From: an uncultured Victivallales bacterium
GTDB taxonomy: Bacteria; Verrucomicrobiota; Lentisphaeria; Victivallales; UBA1829
Length of the DNA: 64,000 bases
Direction: 5' to 3'
Assembly: GCA_934644965.1 (NCBI GenBank)
Contig: CAKUDG010000012.1
Coordinates: 18,787 to 82,786, forward strand
Made by a program: the position numbers and the translations under genes. Under the pieces are notes generated by a model. The model was not told the origin of the DNA and did no database searches. It saw only the letters and a program-made list of their open reading frames with translations. Position 1 is the stretch's first letter; the number at the start of each line of letters is the position of its first letter. Positions 1 through 8,380 of this stretch are shown here, one piece after another.

Positions 1-777
1 CTGGACGTGATCGAGGAGCAGGATCTGCGGGACGGACTGGAAGCCTATACGCATTTGTTTGTCACCGATGCCGACATCAGAAAGGAATTCCTGACGCCTC
101 TCCTGAAATGGATCGAAAACGGAGGCACGCTCATCATGACCGCAGGAGCCTTGACAAACGACGAATACGGACGGAATCTCGGCTTCGATGAAAAGACCGG
201 TCTCCGCCGTCGGGAAGCACAGATCGAGACGAAAAAAATCAAGGATCCCTCCAACCATTTCGGCACACTCTCCGGCGAGGATTTCTCCCTCTCGCTTCCG
301 AACGGCCTCCAGCAGGTGGAAAGCGGCACAGTGTTTCTTTCCGATTCTCAGGATCGCGCCCTTGCCAGTGTTCACCCCTTCGGCAAAGGGAAAATCGTTT
401 TCTGCGGCCTGATGCCCGGATTCGCCTACATCCGTACTCAGAGTGCCCGCAAAGACAGTTTCCACAGCGACAGAATCTATCCGCCCGACGGACGGAATCT
501 CATGAAACGGATCCTCCGGGAAGCCGGACTGACTCCCTCCGTAAAAACCGACCATTTCCTGGTGGAAGCAATTCTGACGGAGTCTCCGCGTGCCGACATT
601 GTCACACTCTCCAACTGGAGCGGGACACCACGGGAAATCACGCTGACTCTTCCGGACAGACAATACAGAAAAATCCGCTGTGTTCCCGGAAAACTCCTGG
701 ACAGCACCTCCGCGGAGGGTCTTCTCCGCATTCGTCTGGAAACCGGAGCCGGCGGATATGTGATTCTGGAAAAGTAG
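1..777 (+). CDS. C-terminal part of a glycosidase-like protein (5' end outside window)
   Basis: The frame is open from the first base, so the start lies upstream of the window; 258 residues are visible. The visible part begins in a glutamine-amidotransferase-like fold (hydrophobic strand THLFVTD, then a helix and NGGTLIMTAGA, then a strand around GKIVFCGLMPG) and ends in a short all-beta domain rich in Thr/Leu. This order resembles the trimerisation-like and C-terminal beta domains of GH42-type beta-galactosidases and of the protein at 31592-33766. The catalytic barrel, if present, is not in the window, so substrate cannot be given. It is followed by a 236-base gap with no gene before the next large exported protein on the same strand. 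Confidence 0.6.
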   Translation: MDVIEEQDLRDGLEAYTHLFVTDADIRKEFLTPLLKWIENGGTLIMTAGALTNDEYGRNLGFDEKTGLRRREAQIETKKIKDPSNHFGTLSGEDFSLSLPNGLQQVESGTVFLSDSQDRALASVHPFGKGKIVFCGLMPGFAYIRTQSARKDSFHSDRIYPPDGRNLMKRILREAGLTPSVKTDHFLVEAILTESPRADIVTLSNWSGTPREITLTLPDRQYRKIRCVPGKLLDSTSAEGLLRIRLETGAGGYVILEK

Positions 778-1013
778 GTTTCAGGGAAAGGTCCGTTTTT
801 TCAGGGAATCATTCCATCAACTGCAATGAGAGCACCCATACGGGCCGGAAAAGGTTCAGAAGGAATCCATGGTGAAATAAGGGAAATCATCCACAGGAAA
901 AATTATCCGCGGGAAAGCACCCGATATCCATCCTCAGCGTCCCCGGGAGGGATCATCGGCAATCTTCCCCCAGTGTATATATCAACAACATCTTATTCAA
1001 GGAAAACGGCATC

Positions 1014-4000
1014 ATGAAAATCAGAAGACTTCTTTTCCCGCTGCTGGCATTCGGGATGGGTTGCTTCCCGGCACTTGAGTCCGCGGAACTGCGGACGGGA
1101 GCGGAAGAGACGGCATGGAAAAAACTGCCCGTCCTTCTGGAACTCCCGACAGGAGGGAAAGGATCCTTTCAGCTCCCGGATCTTCCGGCAGACGGGGACG
1201 AACTGACCTTGACGGTCCGCTTCAGAGAACGCGGCTTCCTGAAAATTCTCTGTGGAAAAGGAAAAATCGAATGGAGTTACACCGGTCCGGAAACTTACCG
1301 GATTTCCGTGTGGGAGGATGCGGAACAGAGACCCGTCACCCAGCTGAACTGCAGAGTCCGCGGCGTCCTTCAGGACAGTTTCTCCATTGATGACAACCTC
1401 CTGAACTGGAGCAAATTCTACCAGTACAGCATCCCTGAATTCACAGAGCAGGACATGAACATGCGCATCTGCGCCAACGGCGGGCAGTATGATTTTCACA
1501 TCAACGGTCTCTACGCCGCCACGCTGAAAGCAGCCCCGGTCTCCTTCCAGTTCCGGGATATGGAAATCCAGGAACTCTCCGGGGAGAAGAACCGGAATCC
1601 GGATCGCTTCACCACACTGGATCTCACTCCGAAATACAATTTCAATGTCGGCTTCAAAAAGGACAGCTTCCCGGAACGGAAGATCGCCGAAGTCAAGGGG
1701 ATCCCCTTCTTCTTCGGCCGGAAATGGAAACAGGGCAACGCCCTGAACGTGGGGCAGAGCTGGAGCCGATTCGTCAATACGAGAAGTGAAGGCTGGGAGT
1801 TCGGCGGACGCTGGGGCGGAGTCTGGGATCACGCCGCCGCTTCACAGAACAACCCGACCCGCTTCCAGTTCCGCGTCCCGCAGAACGATTACACGGCCCT
1901 GCACGTGATCGCCGCATCCATCAAAAACACGCCGGCGGCCATCGACCGCTTCACCGTTCAATTCTACCGTCCCGGAGCGGGTTTCCCAAAAGATTTCCAA
2001 AGTCCTCCGGTTCCCTTCCTGAGTGCGAAGGCGAATGCCGAATCCATTCAGGTGGACGGAAAAACACTGAGCCTCGTCACCGTCCCGCTCGACACCGGAG
2101 CTCTGAAGGAGTTCAAGGACCTGCCCTATTTGGAATTTGAAATCACCAAGGATGTGCTGGACTACCAGTGCTATCCGGATCCGTTCTATTACAGCCGGCT
2201 CGGCGGCGGACTTCCCAGCGCCGTCAAGATTTTTGCCGCGACGCTGGAAAAAGCACCGCTTTCGGTGGATTTTGAACCGGGTGAATTTGCAAACGTCTGG
2301 CTGGCTCCGGAGCCTGTCTTCTACCGCGCCGGACTGAGCAACCACACGGGAAAGTCCATGAAGCTGAAACTTGAGCTGGAAAGCGTTTCGTGGGACGGAA
2401 AAGAAAAAACGCATACGGAAAGGGAAGTCCTCCTGCCGCCGGGGAAAAGCCTCACGGAGAAACTGGATCTGAAGCTGAAGCGCTACGGACATCATTTTGT
2501 GACGCTGAAGATTTCGGGAGACGCCTCCTACCGTCAGGAACGCACTCTTTCCTATCTCCATGCGCGTGAAAACAGCAATCCTGATTTGGAAGACTATCCC
2601 GGATTCATCTTCGGGGTCTGGAACTGGGGCGGCGGCCACTACACGGTGGACGGCCCGGAATTCTACGATCTCATCGGCAAATCCGGCTTCAAGGCCACCG
2701 GGTTCCGCATTCCGGACCCCGTCACAGAAAAAGCCGCCTACGAAACCGCGAAGAAATGGCATATCCGCAGCTATTTCGCCGGAGATCTCTGGCCCACAGC
2801 AGACTATGCAAAAGAAATGGAAAAGAAAAAACAGAACGAAGAAAAAAACCGCAGAAACACTCTTGTAAAACTGGGACTCCCGCCCGACACGCCTAAGCTG
2901 GAAAACGATCTGGAACAGAAAAAATTCTTCGCCTTCGGCACGGAACCCGCCTTCGGGATCTACACGGGAGGCTCGCTGCCGGAATTCTACGGAGAAAAAG
3001 CTCTGGATCCTTACGGGAACAACGAGGAACCCGTTGCGGGAGAAATGCTGAACGCCTCCAAGTCTCAGGAATACACCAGACTCCGCGACGGACTCAGGAA
3101 AAACATCCCCCTCCTGAAAAAAGAGCATCCCGACTACAAGGTGATGGTCCCCTGGGGCGACCCCAACTTCCTCATTCCCTTCCTCTCCGACCCGGTGCTG
3201 AAGGATCAGATCGACGGAGCTCTCTACGACACCGGAGTCTTCGACCGCATGCCTGAAATGCAGCTGCATCAGACGGTCATTCACCGTCTCTGGCAGTTCC
3301 GTCAGAACTGGTCGAAATACGTCAAGGACCGGGATCCACTTCTGGTTTCGATTGAAGGCCCCTGTTTCACGGGCGTCCTCAACTCCAAGGGGGCGCTCAG
3401 CGAACGGGAACTGGCGTCCTATGTTCCCCGTTCCATGCTGCTGCTCGGCGCATACGGCATGAACAGGCAGTTTTCCCTTCCCGGGGGCAGCGCTCCGGCC
3501 AGTTACTGGGGAGAACAGCATTACGGAAACGGACCGATCGGAAGGTATGCGACACTCAATCCCCATGTGCTGTACAGCACCATTGCAACCATGATCCGGC
3601 ATCTGGAACCGCTCCGCTTCGTCCGTCCGCTGCGACTGAAGGAAAAGAGTCTCTACGCACTTCAGTTTGAAGACGTCCGCGATCCGCAGAAGAAGGTTCA
3701 CTTCATCTGGACCATCCGCGGCACACGCCCGCTCCGGATCGGCGCGCCCTTCAGCGCATACGACCTTATGGACAATCCCGTTGACGGCAAGGACTCCACA
3801 ATCACCATCTCCGACATGCCTGTGATCGTCTACGGACTCGGAGCCGATTCTGAAGCCCTTCTCTTCCCCGGCGAACCGGATCACAGCGATTCGCAAAACG
3901 GGGAATTCGTCACCCGGATCGCAAATCCCGGAGACGGAAAATGGGAACAGATCCAGGAAAACGACCGCGACTACACCGCAGCCGCCGTGGATTTCATCCG

Positions 4001-4970
4001 CCGTTTCCCCGCGGAAATGGAAACGTCCATTGTGGAAGTGCCTGAAAAATACGGCTCCAAAGCCCTCTCCGTCCTTCTGGGTCCGCAGGAGAAAAACAGA
4101 GGGACGATGCCTCATTACACGACTTTCGTCCCGAAACAGAAAATCATCATTCCCGGAACGGCCGAGACTTTGAACATCCATGTCAAAGGCACCGGGGACT
4201 GGGGACGAATCCTCTTTTCCCTCCGCGATGCCAAGGGGGAAAAATGGATCAGCTGCGGAGTCAGAAACGAATGGAACTGCGACGACACGAAAAGCTTGAG
4301 CTCACTCAATTTTGAAGGCTGGCGTCTCCTCAAGATTCCTCTCCCCGGAAACGCACCCTGGGATTCCTTCCGCCTTTACGGAACGGCTTCCTGGGCGGCC
4401 TACGGCGGAGATGAACGGGTCGATTACCCGCTCAGCATTGAAAAAATGATCGTCGAACGGCGGGAGCAGTTCATCCATGTCAATTCCCTGGAAAAGCTTG
4501 AGCCGCAGGCCGTCCTCATCGGGGACATGTTCGCAGAATATCCCTCTGCTGAGGCCATGGCTCCCCGCGCCGCCCAGGCTGCCAATCTCCGCATGCCGCC
4601 TCCTTCCAGGAGGTTCAAGGAACCCAATCCCGTCGTTCAGCTCGAAGCCAGGGCGGACAAGTCTCTGCCTAAGCCTGAAATCCTGAGTGTCGAGGAACCG
4701 GGAACGGGAAATGACGGCACTAATGGAATCTTCCATATCCGTCCCATCCCGGAAGCCGTGGAATATGATTTCTATGTCTCCCGGAACCCTGATGGAAGCG
4801 GGGCTCTTCTCCTCGGAAGAAATCTCAAAAACGCTCCCTTCCATATCCGGAACTTCAAGGCGGAAACCGATCTCTATGCCTTCCTGGTATATCGCAGCAA
4901 AGAGAAAAAACAGTCTCTGCCATCCCCGGTATTCAAGTTCAATATGAAGAAGAATTTCGGGAACAACTGA
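1014..4970 (+). CDS. Very large exported glycoside-hydrolase-like protein (1318 aa)
   Basis: Starts with a signal peptide (MKIRRLL, hydrophobic core, ALESA) so it is exported. Residues about 28-500 look like beta-sandwich carbohydrate-binding-type modules. From about residue 521 (GFIFGVWNWGGGHY) to about 880 the pattern of alternating strands and helices suggests a TIM barrel. An Asn-Glu-Glu-Pro stretch at residues 670-673 resembles the acid/base NEP of clan GH-A, and Glu781 in SIEGP, 110 residues on, is a possible nucleophile. Residues about 1225-1318 look like a fibronectin-III-type domain. Probably cleaves a complex polysaccharide outside the cytoplasm; family and substrate not recognised. 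ATG at 1014 follows a weak AAGGA. A 9-bp hairpin lies 18 bases after the stop. Confidence 0.6.
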   Translation: MKIRRLLFPLLAFGMGCFPALESAELRTGAEETAWKKLPVLLELPTGGKGSFQLPDLPADGDELTLTVRFRERGFLKILCGKGKIEWSYTGPETYRISVWEDAEQRPVTQLNCRVRGVLQDSFSIDDNLLNWSKFYQYSIPEFTEQDMNMRICANGGQYDFHINGLYAATLKAAPVSFQFRDMEIQELSGEKNRNPDRFTTLDLTPKYNFNVGFKKDSFPERKIAEVKGIPFFFGRKWKQGNALNVGQSWSRFVNTRSEGWEFGGRWGGVWDHAAASQNNPTRFQFRVPQNDYTALHVIAASIKNTPAAIDRFTVQFYRPGAGFPKDFQSPPVPFLSAKANAESIQVDGKTLSLVTVPLDTGALKEFKDLPYLEFEITKDVLDYQCYPDPFYYSRLGGGLPSAVKIFAATLEKAPLSVDFEPGEFANVWLAPEPVFYRAGLSNHTGKSMKLKLELESVSWDGKEKTHTEREVLLPPGKSLTEKLDLKLKRYGHHFVTLKISGDASYRQERTLSYLHARENSNPDLEDYPGFIFGVWNWGGGHYTVDGPEFYDLIGKSGFKATGFRIPDPVTEKAAYETAKKWHIRSYFAGDLWPTADYAKEMEKKKQNEEKNRRNTLVKLGLPPDTPKLENDLEQKKFFAFGTEPAFGIYTGGSLPEFYGEKALDPYGNNEEPVAGEMLNASKSQEYTRLRDGLRKNIPLLKKEHPDYKVMVPWGDPNFLIPFLSDPVLKDQIDGALYDTGVFDRMPEMQLHQTVIHRLWQFRQNWSKYVKDRDPLLVSIEGPCFTGVLNSKGALSERELASYVPRSMLLLGAYGMNRQFSLPGGSAPASYWGEQHYGNGPIGRYATLNPHVLYSTIATMIRHLEPLRFVRPLRLKEKSLYALQFEDVRDPQKKVHFIWTIRGTRPLRIGAPFSAYDLMDNPVDGKDSTITISDMPVIVYGLGADSEALLFPGEPDHSDSQNGEFVTRIANPGDGKWEQIQENDRDYTAAAVDFIRRFPAEMETSIVEVPEKYGSKALSVLLGPQEKNRGTMPHYTTFVPKQKIIIPGTAETLNIHVKGTGDWGRILFSLRDAKGEKWISCGVRNEWNCDDTKSLSSLNFEGWRLLKIPLPGNAPWDSFRLYGTASWAAYGGDERVDYPLSIEKMIVERREQFIHVNSLEKLEPQAVLIGDMFAEYPSAEAMAPRAAQAANLRMPPPSRRFKEPNPVVQLEARADKSLPKPEILSVEEPGTGNDGTNGIFHIRPIPEAVEYDFYVSRNPDGSGALLLGRNLKNAPFHIRNFKAETDLYAFLVYRSKEKKQSLPSPVFKFNMKKNFGNN

Positions 4971-5395
4971 GTCCGACAGGCATTTCCTTTCCCCTGTCCA
5001 CAGGGGAAACAACATCCTCCTTCCCTTTCCCCGCTCTTGAACGGTCTTGGCCGGGGTGAAGGGAAGGAGCTTTTTTTCTCTGACACATCCTTCATCTATT
5101 TTTCTCTCCCTCCCCCCTCTTTTTCTTTTCTTTTCCTTCTCTTCTTCTCTCCTCTTCTCTCCCCGGAAAGCAGAAAATTCCCCTTCTTATCTTCTGATTC
5201 CCCCTCCCCTTTTCCGTTTCCGATGCACGTTGATGAACGGAAAATCAGCGGAAAGGCTCCGGAATTCAAGGGAAAAAGTTTTCTCTTCCATCTCATTCCC
5301 AATACCCTGAGGCTTTTTTCAGACAACGGCGCAAAAAAAGACCCCGGTAAAAAAGTTAGAAAATATAAAATTTTAAAAAAATTAGATCTTTCTAA
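4971..5395. other. Intergenic region with a 66-base pure pyrimidine tract
   Basis: No gene is seen. The stretch holds the hairpin at 4988-5009 and an uninterrupted run of C/T from 5099 to 5164, then purine-rich sequence, then an AT-rich promoter. Short reading frames here are low-complexity Ser/Phe/Leu strings and are not credible. Confidence 0.6.
4988..5009 (+). terminator. Short perfect hairpin after the 1318-aa gene
   Basis: TTTCCCCTG and CAGGGGAAA pair over 9 bp around the loop TCCA, 17 bases after the stop codon. No U-tract follows, so it may end transcription with a factor or only protect the mRNA 3' end. Confidence 0.45.
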
Positions 5396-5423
5396 TTGAC
5401 TTTTCCGCTTTCCCTCCTATATT
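5396..5423 (+). promoter_or_regulatory. Sigma-70-type promoter of the DUF3793-flavodoxin unit
   Basis: TTGACT at 5396-5401, 16 bases, then TATATT at 5418-5423, in the most AT-rich stretch of the gap. The start of transcription would be near 5430, giving a leader of about 100 bases that contains the operator-like box at 5488-5506. Confidence 0.7.
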
Positions 5424-5487
5424 ATCCGCAATTCCCCTTCAAAAACGACTCTCTCAAAGAGGAAAGGGGAAGAAGCGCGTCTCGTAG

Positions 5488-5506
5488 TTAGATTAGGCTA
5501 ACTTAA
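5488..5506 (+). promoter_or_regulatory. DtxR/IdeR-type iron box
   Basis: TTAGATTAGGCTAACTTAA matches 17 of 19 positions of the classic IdeR/DtxR operator TTAGGTTAGGCTAACCTAA. It sits 24 bases before the start of the DUF3793 gene and about 58 bases downstream of the likely transcription start. Known members of this regulator family bind such boxes with Fe2+ (or Mn2+) and repress. That fits a flavodoxin, which commonly replaces ferredoxin when iron is short. Regulator not in the window. Confidence 0.65.
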
Positions 5507-5530
5507 AAAAAAAGAAATAAAGCGTATCTT

Positions 5531-6220
5531 ATGGACATATCCAGTTCAGAGAATCCTTTCTGCAAGGTTCACAAAAAGGGGATGATGCGTTTTCTCATGG
5601 TGAAGACGGCAGGAGTCCGGAGCGGGATCAAATCGGGAGAACTGCTTCGTGTATCCTCCTGCTATCGCCTGAGACATTCCTGGAATGGAGCAGAGGAGAG
5701 AGGATGCCCGCGGGAAGACACAGAAATCTGCCTTTCCATGAAGGAAATTCTGGACGCTTTGAAACTGAGCTTCCACATTCTGAAACAGGATTCAGAAAGC
5801 GCGCTGGTACTTTTCTATGCGCCTGAGCTTCTGAAGGAGACTCTGAAAAATCAGGAAACTGCCCGGACACTGGAAAAACTCGGATATACCGATCCCGCCT
5901 CACTGGAAAAATCGCTTGAAACGCTGAGTGAACGCTGCAGGAACGGACTTTCCCATGAGGTGGGATTTTTCATCGGCTATCCTCCGAAGGACGTGATCGG
6001 CTTTCTTTCCGGGAAAACGCCGGAAGAAACCGCTGGCAGCAGAAAAAGAAAAGGCTCCTGGAGAATTTTCGGAGAAGCGGAGGAATCACTGCGCCTGATG
6101 GAGCTTTACCGGAAAGTGGAACGGAAAGCCGACATCATCCTGAAACGATACCAGGATCTGGAAACCTGTCTAAGTGAAATGGAAACCATTCAAATAAAAG
6201 GAGTTTTTCAACATGTCTGA
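5531..6220 (+). CDS. DUF3793 family protein
   Basis: A 229-residue cytosolic protein with the marks of DUF3793: an N-terminal segment like RFLMVKTAGVRSGIKSGELL, a middle with LLKETLKNQET, and the signature HEVGFFIGYPPKDVIGFLSG near residues 140-160. Members of this family are usually encoded directly before a flavodoxin, exactly as here; their biochemical role is not known. The flavodoxin start overlaps its last 8 bases, so the two are translationally coupled. A second in-frame start at 5582 or 5585 follows AAAAAGGGG and would give a protein 17-18 residues shorter, closer to the family's usual beginning. Expected to be iron-repressed through the box at 5488-5506. Confidence 0.8.
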   Translation: MDISSSENPFCKVHKKGMMRFLMVKTAGVRSGIKSGELLRVSSCYRLRHSWNGAEERGCPREDTEICLSMKEILDALKLSFHILKQDSESALVLFYAPELLKETLKNQETARTLEKLGYTDPASLEKSLETLSERCRNGLSHEVGFFIGYPPKDVIGFLSGKTPEETAGSRKRKGSWRIFGEAEESLRLMELYRKVERKADIILKRYQDLETCLSEMETIQIKGVFQHV

Positions 6221-6707
6221 AGTAAAAGTCATATACGGGAGCACCAGCTCCTGCACGGAAAATGCGGCACGGATGATTGCGGAGGCGTTCGGGACGATCG
6301 CAGTCAACATCACGGATGCGACGGAAGCGGATTTCAATGCAGAACTGCTGATCCTCGGCAGCTCAACCTGGGGAATGGGCGAACTGCAGGACGACTGGGC
6401 GGCAAGAATCTCCCTTCTGGACCGTGTCGACCTGAAAGGGAAAAGGGCGGCTGTCTTCGGACTGGGGGATCAGAACTCATTCGCGGACACCTTCGTCGAC
6501 GCCATCCAGATCCTTGCAGACAAAGTTCAGGAACGCGGCGCAGTGCTGACCGGTAAAACCTCTTCGGCCGGATATACCCACAACGCCTCCGCCGCAGAAA
6601 AGGACGGCATGTTCATCGGACTCGCACTCGACGATACCAATGAAGCGGAAAAAACCCCTTCCCGCATCGCGGAATGGGTGGAAAACCTGAAAAAAGAAAT
6701 CTCCTGA
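6213..6707 (+). CDS. Flavodoxin (long-chain type)
   Basis: A 164-residue FMN electron carrier. The phosphate loop GSTSSCTE (residues 9-16) follows the family T/S-x-T-x-x-T pattern; STWGMGELQDDW carries the Trp that stacks on the flavin; FGLGDQNSFADTF is the second flavin loop, with Phe where many flavodoxins have Tyr. The length and the insertion after GDQ fit the long-chain class. A good AAAGGAG lies before the ATG, inside the end of the DUF3793 gene. With the upstream iron box this suggests a ferredoxin substitute under iron limitation, possibly serving the pyruvate/2-oxoacid:ferredoxin oxidoreductases of an anaerobe such as the one at 27536-30330. Confidence 0.9.
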   Translation: MSEVKVIYGSTSSCTENAARMIAEAFGTIAVNITDATEADFNAELLILGSSTWGMGELQDDWAARISLLDRVDLKGKRAAVFGLGDQNSFADTFVDAIQILADKVQERGAVLTGKTSSAGYTHNASAAEKDGMFIGLALDDTNEAEKTPSRIAEWVENLKKEIS

Positions 6708-6734
6708 AAACAGAAAAGAAAAACACTGCGGAAA

Positions 6735-7472
6735 ATGAAACTACAGACAGAAAGGAAACGGCAAACAGGGAAATGTTCCTTCCCTGTCTTCTCTACGGAA
6801 AACGGTTCGCGGGGATTCGGAATCTTCTGCATTCATCCCCGTCGGGGCCATCATTCTCATCGGCATTCTCATCGGCATTTTCATCATTTTTTTCTTCTTT
6901 TCTGTTCCGCTCTGCTGACGCTGGCAGGCTGTTCCGAAGCGCCGGATCCTGCTCTGTCCGTTGAAGTCACCGCCGGAGAAAAAAGAAAGGCTTCAGGAGA
7001 ACAAGAAAGGGGGGCATCCGGCCTTCCTGAATGGATGAAATCCCGGGAAAAAGAAATTCTCAAACTCTTCTCCGGAGGAGAAAGTATCCGCATGGAAGGA
7101 ATCCGCGGAGGAAAGGGATATGCGTCTGTCCTTGACTCAAAAGGGGAAAAAGCCGGATATCTGCTGTACAGCACCTCTCCGGAAACGACAGCGGAAGGAT
7201 TCAACGGAGCACTTCCCATGGCTGTGGCTCTGAATAAGGAAGACAGGGTAATTACCGTATTCCCACTTGAGAATAAAGAAGATCCGCCTTATATGAGAAA
7301 AATCCTCGATGAAAGCATGTTGCTGGAAGAGTGGTGCGGATTCCATCGAGAAGAGGCGGAAGGGCTGGAAGTCGATACCGTCAGCGGAGCAACTTACTCC
7401 TCACGCGGGATTATCGAATCAGTCCGCCTCCTTCTGGGAAAGGATGTTCCGGAGAAGAGCCAGATGAATTGA
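6735..7472 (+). CDS. Lipoprotein with covalent-FMN (RnfG/NqrC-type) binding domain
   Basis: The C-terminal part is an FMN-binding domain: DTVSGATYSSRGI matches the D-x-x-(S/T)-G-A-T flavinylation motif of NqrC/RnfG proteins, where ApbE links FMN to the final Thr. FFLLFCSALLTLAGC (Cys66) is a lipoprotein signal, so the domain would be anchored on the outer face of the membrane. The 50 residues before it are unusual: a His/Arg-rich run (HHSHRHSHRHFHH) made by a 12-bp tandem repeat at 6852-6887. The start is uncertain; no clear ribosome site precedes the ATG at 6735, and the +3 frame over the same repeat reads as a membrane helix, so a sequencing or real frameshift is possible. It lies 27 bases after the flavodoxin and probably shares its transcript. 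Confidence 0.75.
   Translation: MKLQTERKRQTGKCSFPVFSTENGSRGFGIFCIHPRRGHHSHRHSHRHFHHFFLLFCSALLTLAGCSEAPDPALSVEVTAGEKRKASGEQERGASGLPEWMKSREKEILKLFSGGESIRMEGIRGGKGYASVLDSKGEKAGYLLYSTSPETTAEGFNGALPMAVALNKEDRVITVFPLENKEDPPYMRKILDESMLLEEWCGFHREEAEGLEVDTVSGATYSSRGIIESVRLLLGKDVPEKSQMN
6852..6887 (+). repeat. 12-bp tandem repeat coding for a His-rich stretch
   Basis: CATTCTCATCGG occurs twice in a row (6852-6863, 6864-6875) and is followed by the diverged copy CATTTTCATCAT (6876-6887). In the frame of the lipoprotein it encodes HSHRHSHRHFHH, just before the hydrophobic signal. Confidence 0.8.
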
Positions 7473-7642
7473 AAAGAAAGAAACTTTTTCCCGCTCCTGA
7501 AAGAGCCGGATGACCGGGAACAACTGTTGATTCCATTCCCGGCCGTACTCCGGAGCTGAGGAAAAGGAGAAAAAGTGAAACAAGCCCGGATAAATAAACA
7601 AACTGGAATCATAAAGACTAAAGGAAAAACAAACTCTGCCAT

Positions 7643-8050
7643 ATGAACAGGAAAGTTCTGCTGACCGTGATGTTGACGGCGGGCGCCGTCGCTTTTCTCT
7701 TCTGCCGTCTTCTGATGAATGAAAAGAGCAGTTCCATTGATGCGCCCGGAGAAATCGTCGCCGAAGGCAAAGCGGTCCTTGACCGCATGCTCGAATCAGG
7801 AAGGAAAAACCGATGGAAGGAATTCAAACAGGCATGGGAAAAAAATCCGGACAGGGATCAGATGGAGCTCTATGCGGACTGGATCGGAAATCTCAAAGGA
7901 GAATTTTCGGTAATCTACGGGGTCATCCCTGACAATGCGCCGGAACGTCTGCTGCTCTACGGCTTTTTTGAAAGCGGAGGCATCCCCGTCGAAGTCACCA
8001 TGACGAAAAAAAACGGGAGCTGGAAAATCGTCTCCATTCAGGAAAGCTGA
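7643..8050 (+). CDS. Small membrane-anchored protein of unknown function
   Basis: A 135-residue protein not recognised. Residues 5-24 form one hydrophobic segment after MNRK, so it is either anchored or exported. The remainder is a small alpha/beta domain: a helix with many Lys/Glu, then strands around FSVIYGVIP, RLLLYGFFES and GIPVEVTMTKKNGSWKIVSIQE. The ending with NGSWKIVSI is typical of NTF2-like or DUF4878-like folds, but this is only a resemblance. It is separated from the FMN lipoprotein by 170 bases without a gene. Confidence 0.55.
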   Translation: MNRKVLLTVMLTAGAVAFLFCRLLMNEKSSSIDAPGEIVAEGKAVLDRMLESGRKNRWKEFKQAWEKNPDRDQMELYADWIGNLKGEFSVIYGVIPDNAPERLLLYGFFESGGIPVEVTMTKKNGSWKIVSIQES

Positions 8051-8380
8051 AGACCCGGAAAAGAAAAACAGGAAGGATTCTCGGAGCACAGGAGTTTTCC
8101 GGCTCAGTCCGAGTTCTCTGTCTCCCGCGAAAACAGGATCAAAGAATCACTAGGAACGGATCTTCTGCGAGTTCCGTCTGAAAAAAGCAGGGAACGCTTT
8201 TCCCGGAAAGAGGAGGTCCCCCCAGCTTCCTGTTTCTCCTCCTTCCATTCTTCTTTTTTTCAGGATGAATCCGTATGAGGGAGGAAGAGGGAAAGGGAAA
8301 AAAGGAAAAAGTCCGAGACAGCAAAACATGCAGCACAATCAGAAAAATATCATAAAATCAAGGAAAGGAAAACAGGAAAC
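8051..8380. other. Intergenic region with alternating purine and pyrimidine runs
   Basis: No gene supported. A pyrimidine-rich run at about 8226-8262 is followed by a purine-rich run at about 8276-8312; the two are partly complementary. AT-rich sequence at 8335-8365 (AAATATCATAAAAT) may contain the promoter of the pseudopilin gene, whose ribosome site is ACAGGAAAC. Confidence 0.4.

Noticed and set aside
1842..4181. 779-residue open frame on the minus strand
   Set aside because: It is opposite the 1318-residue exported protein. Its translation is Arg/Phe/Gly/Val-rich with no motif, as expected for the antisense of a GC-rich gene.
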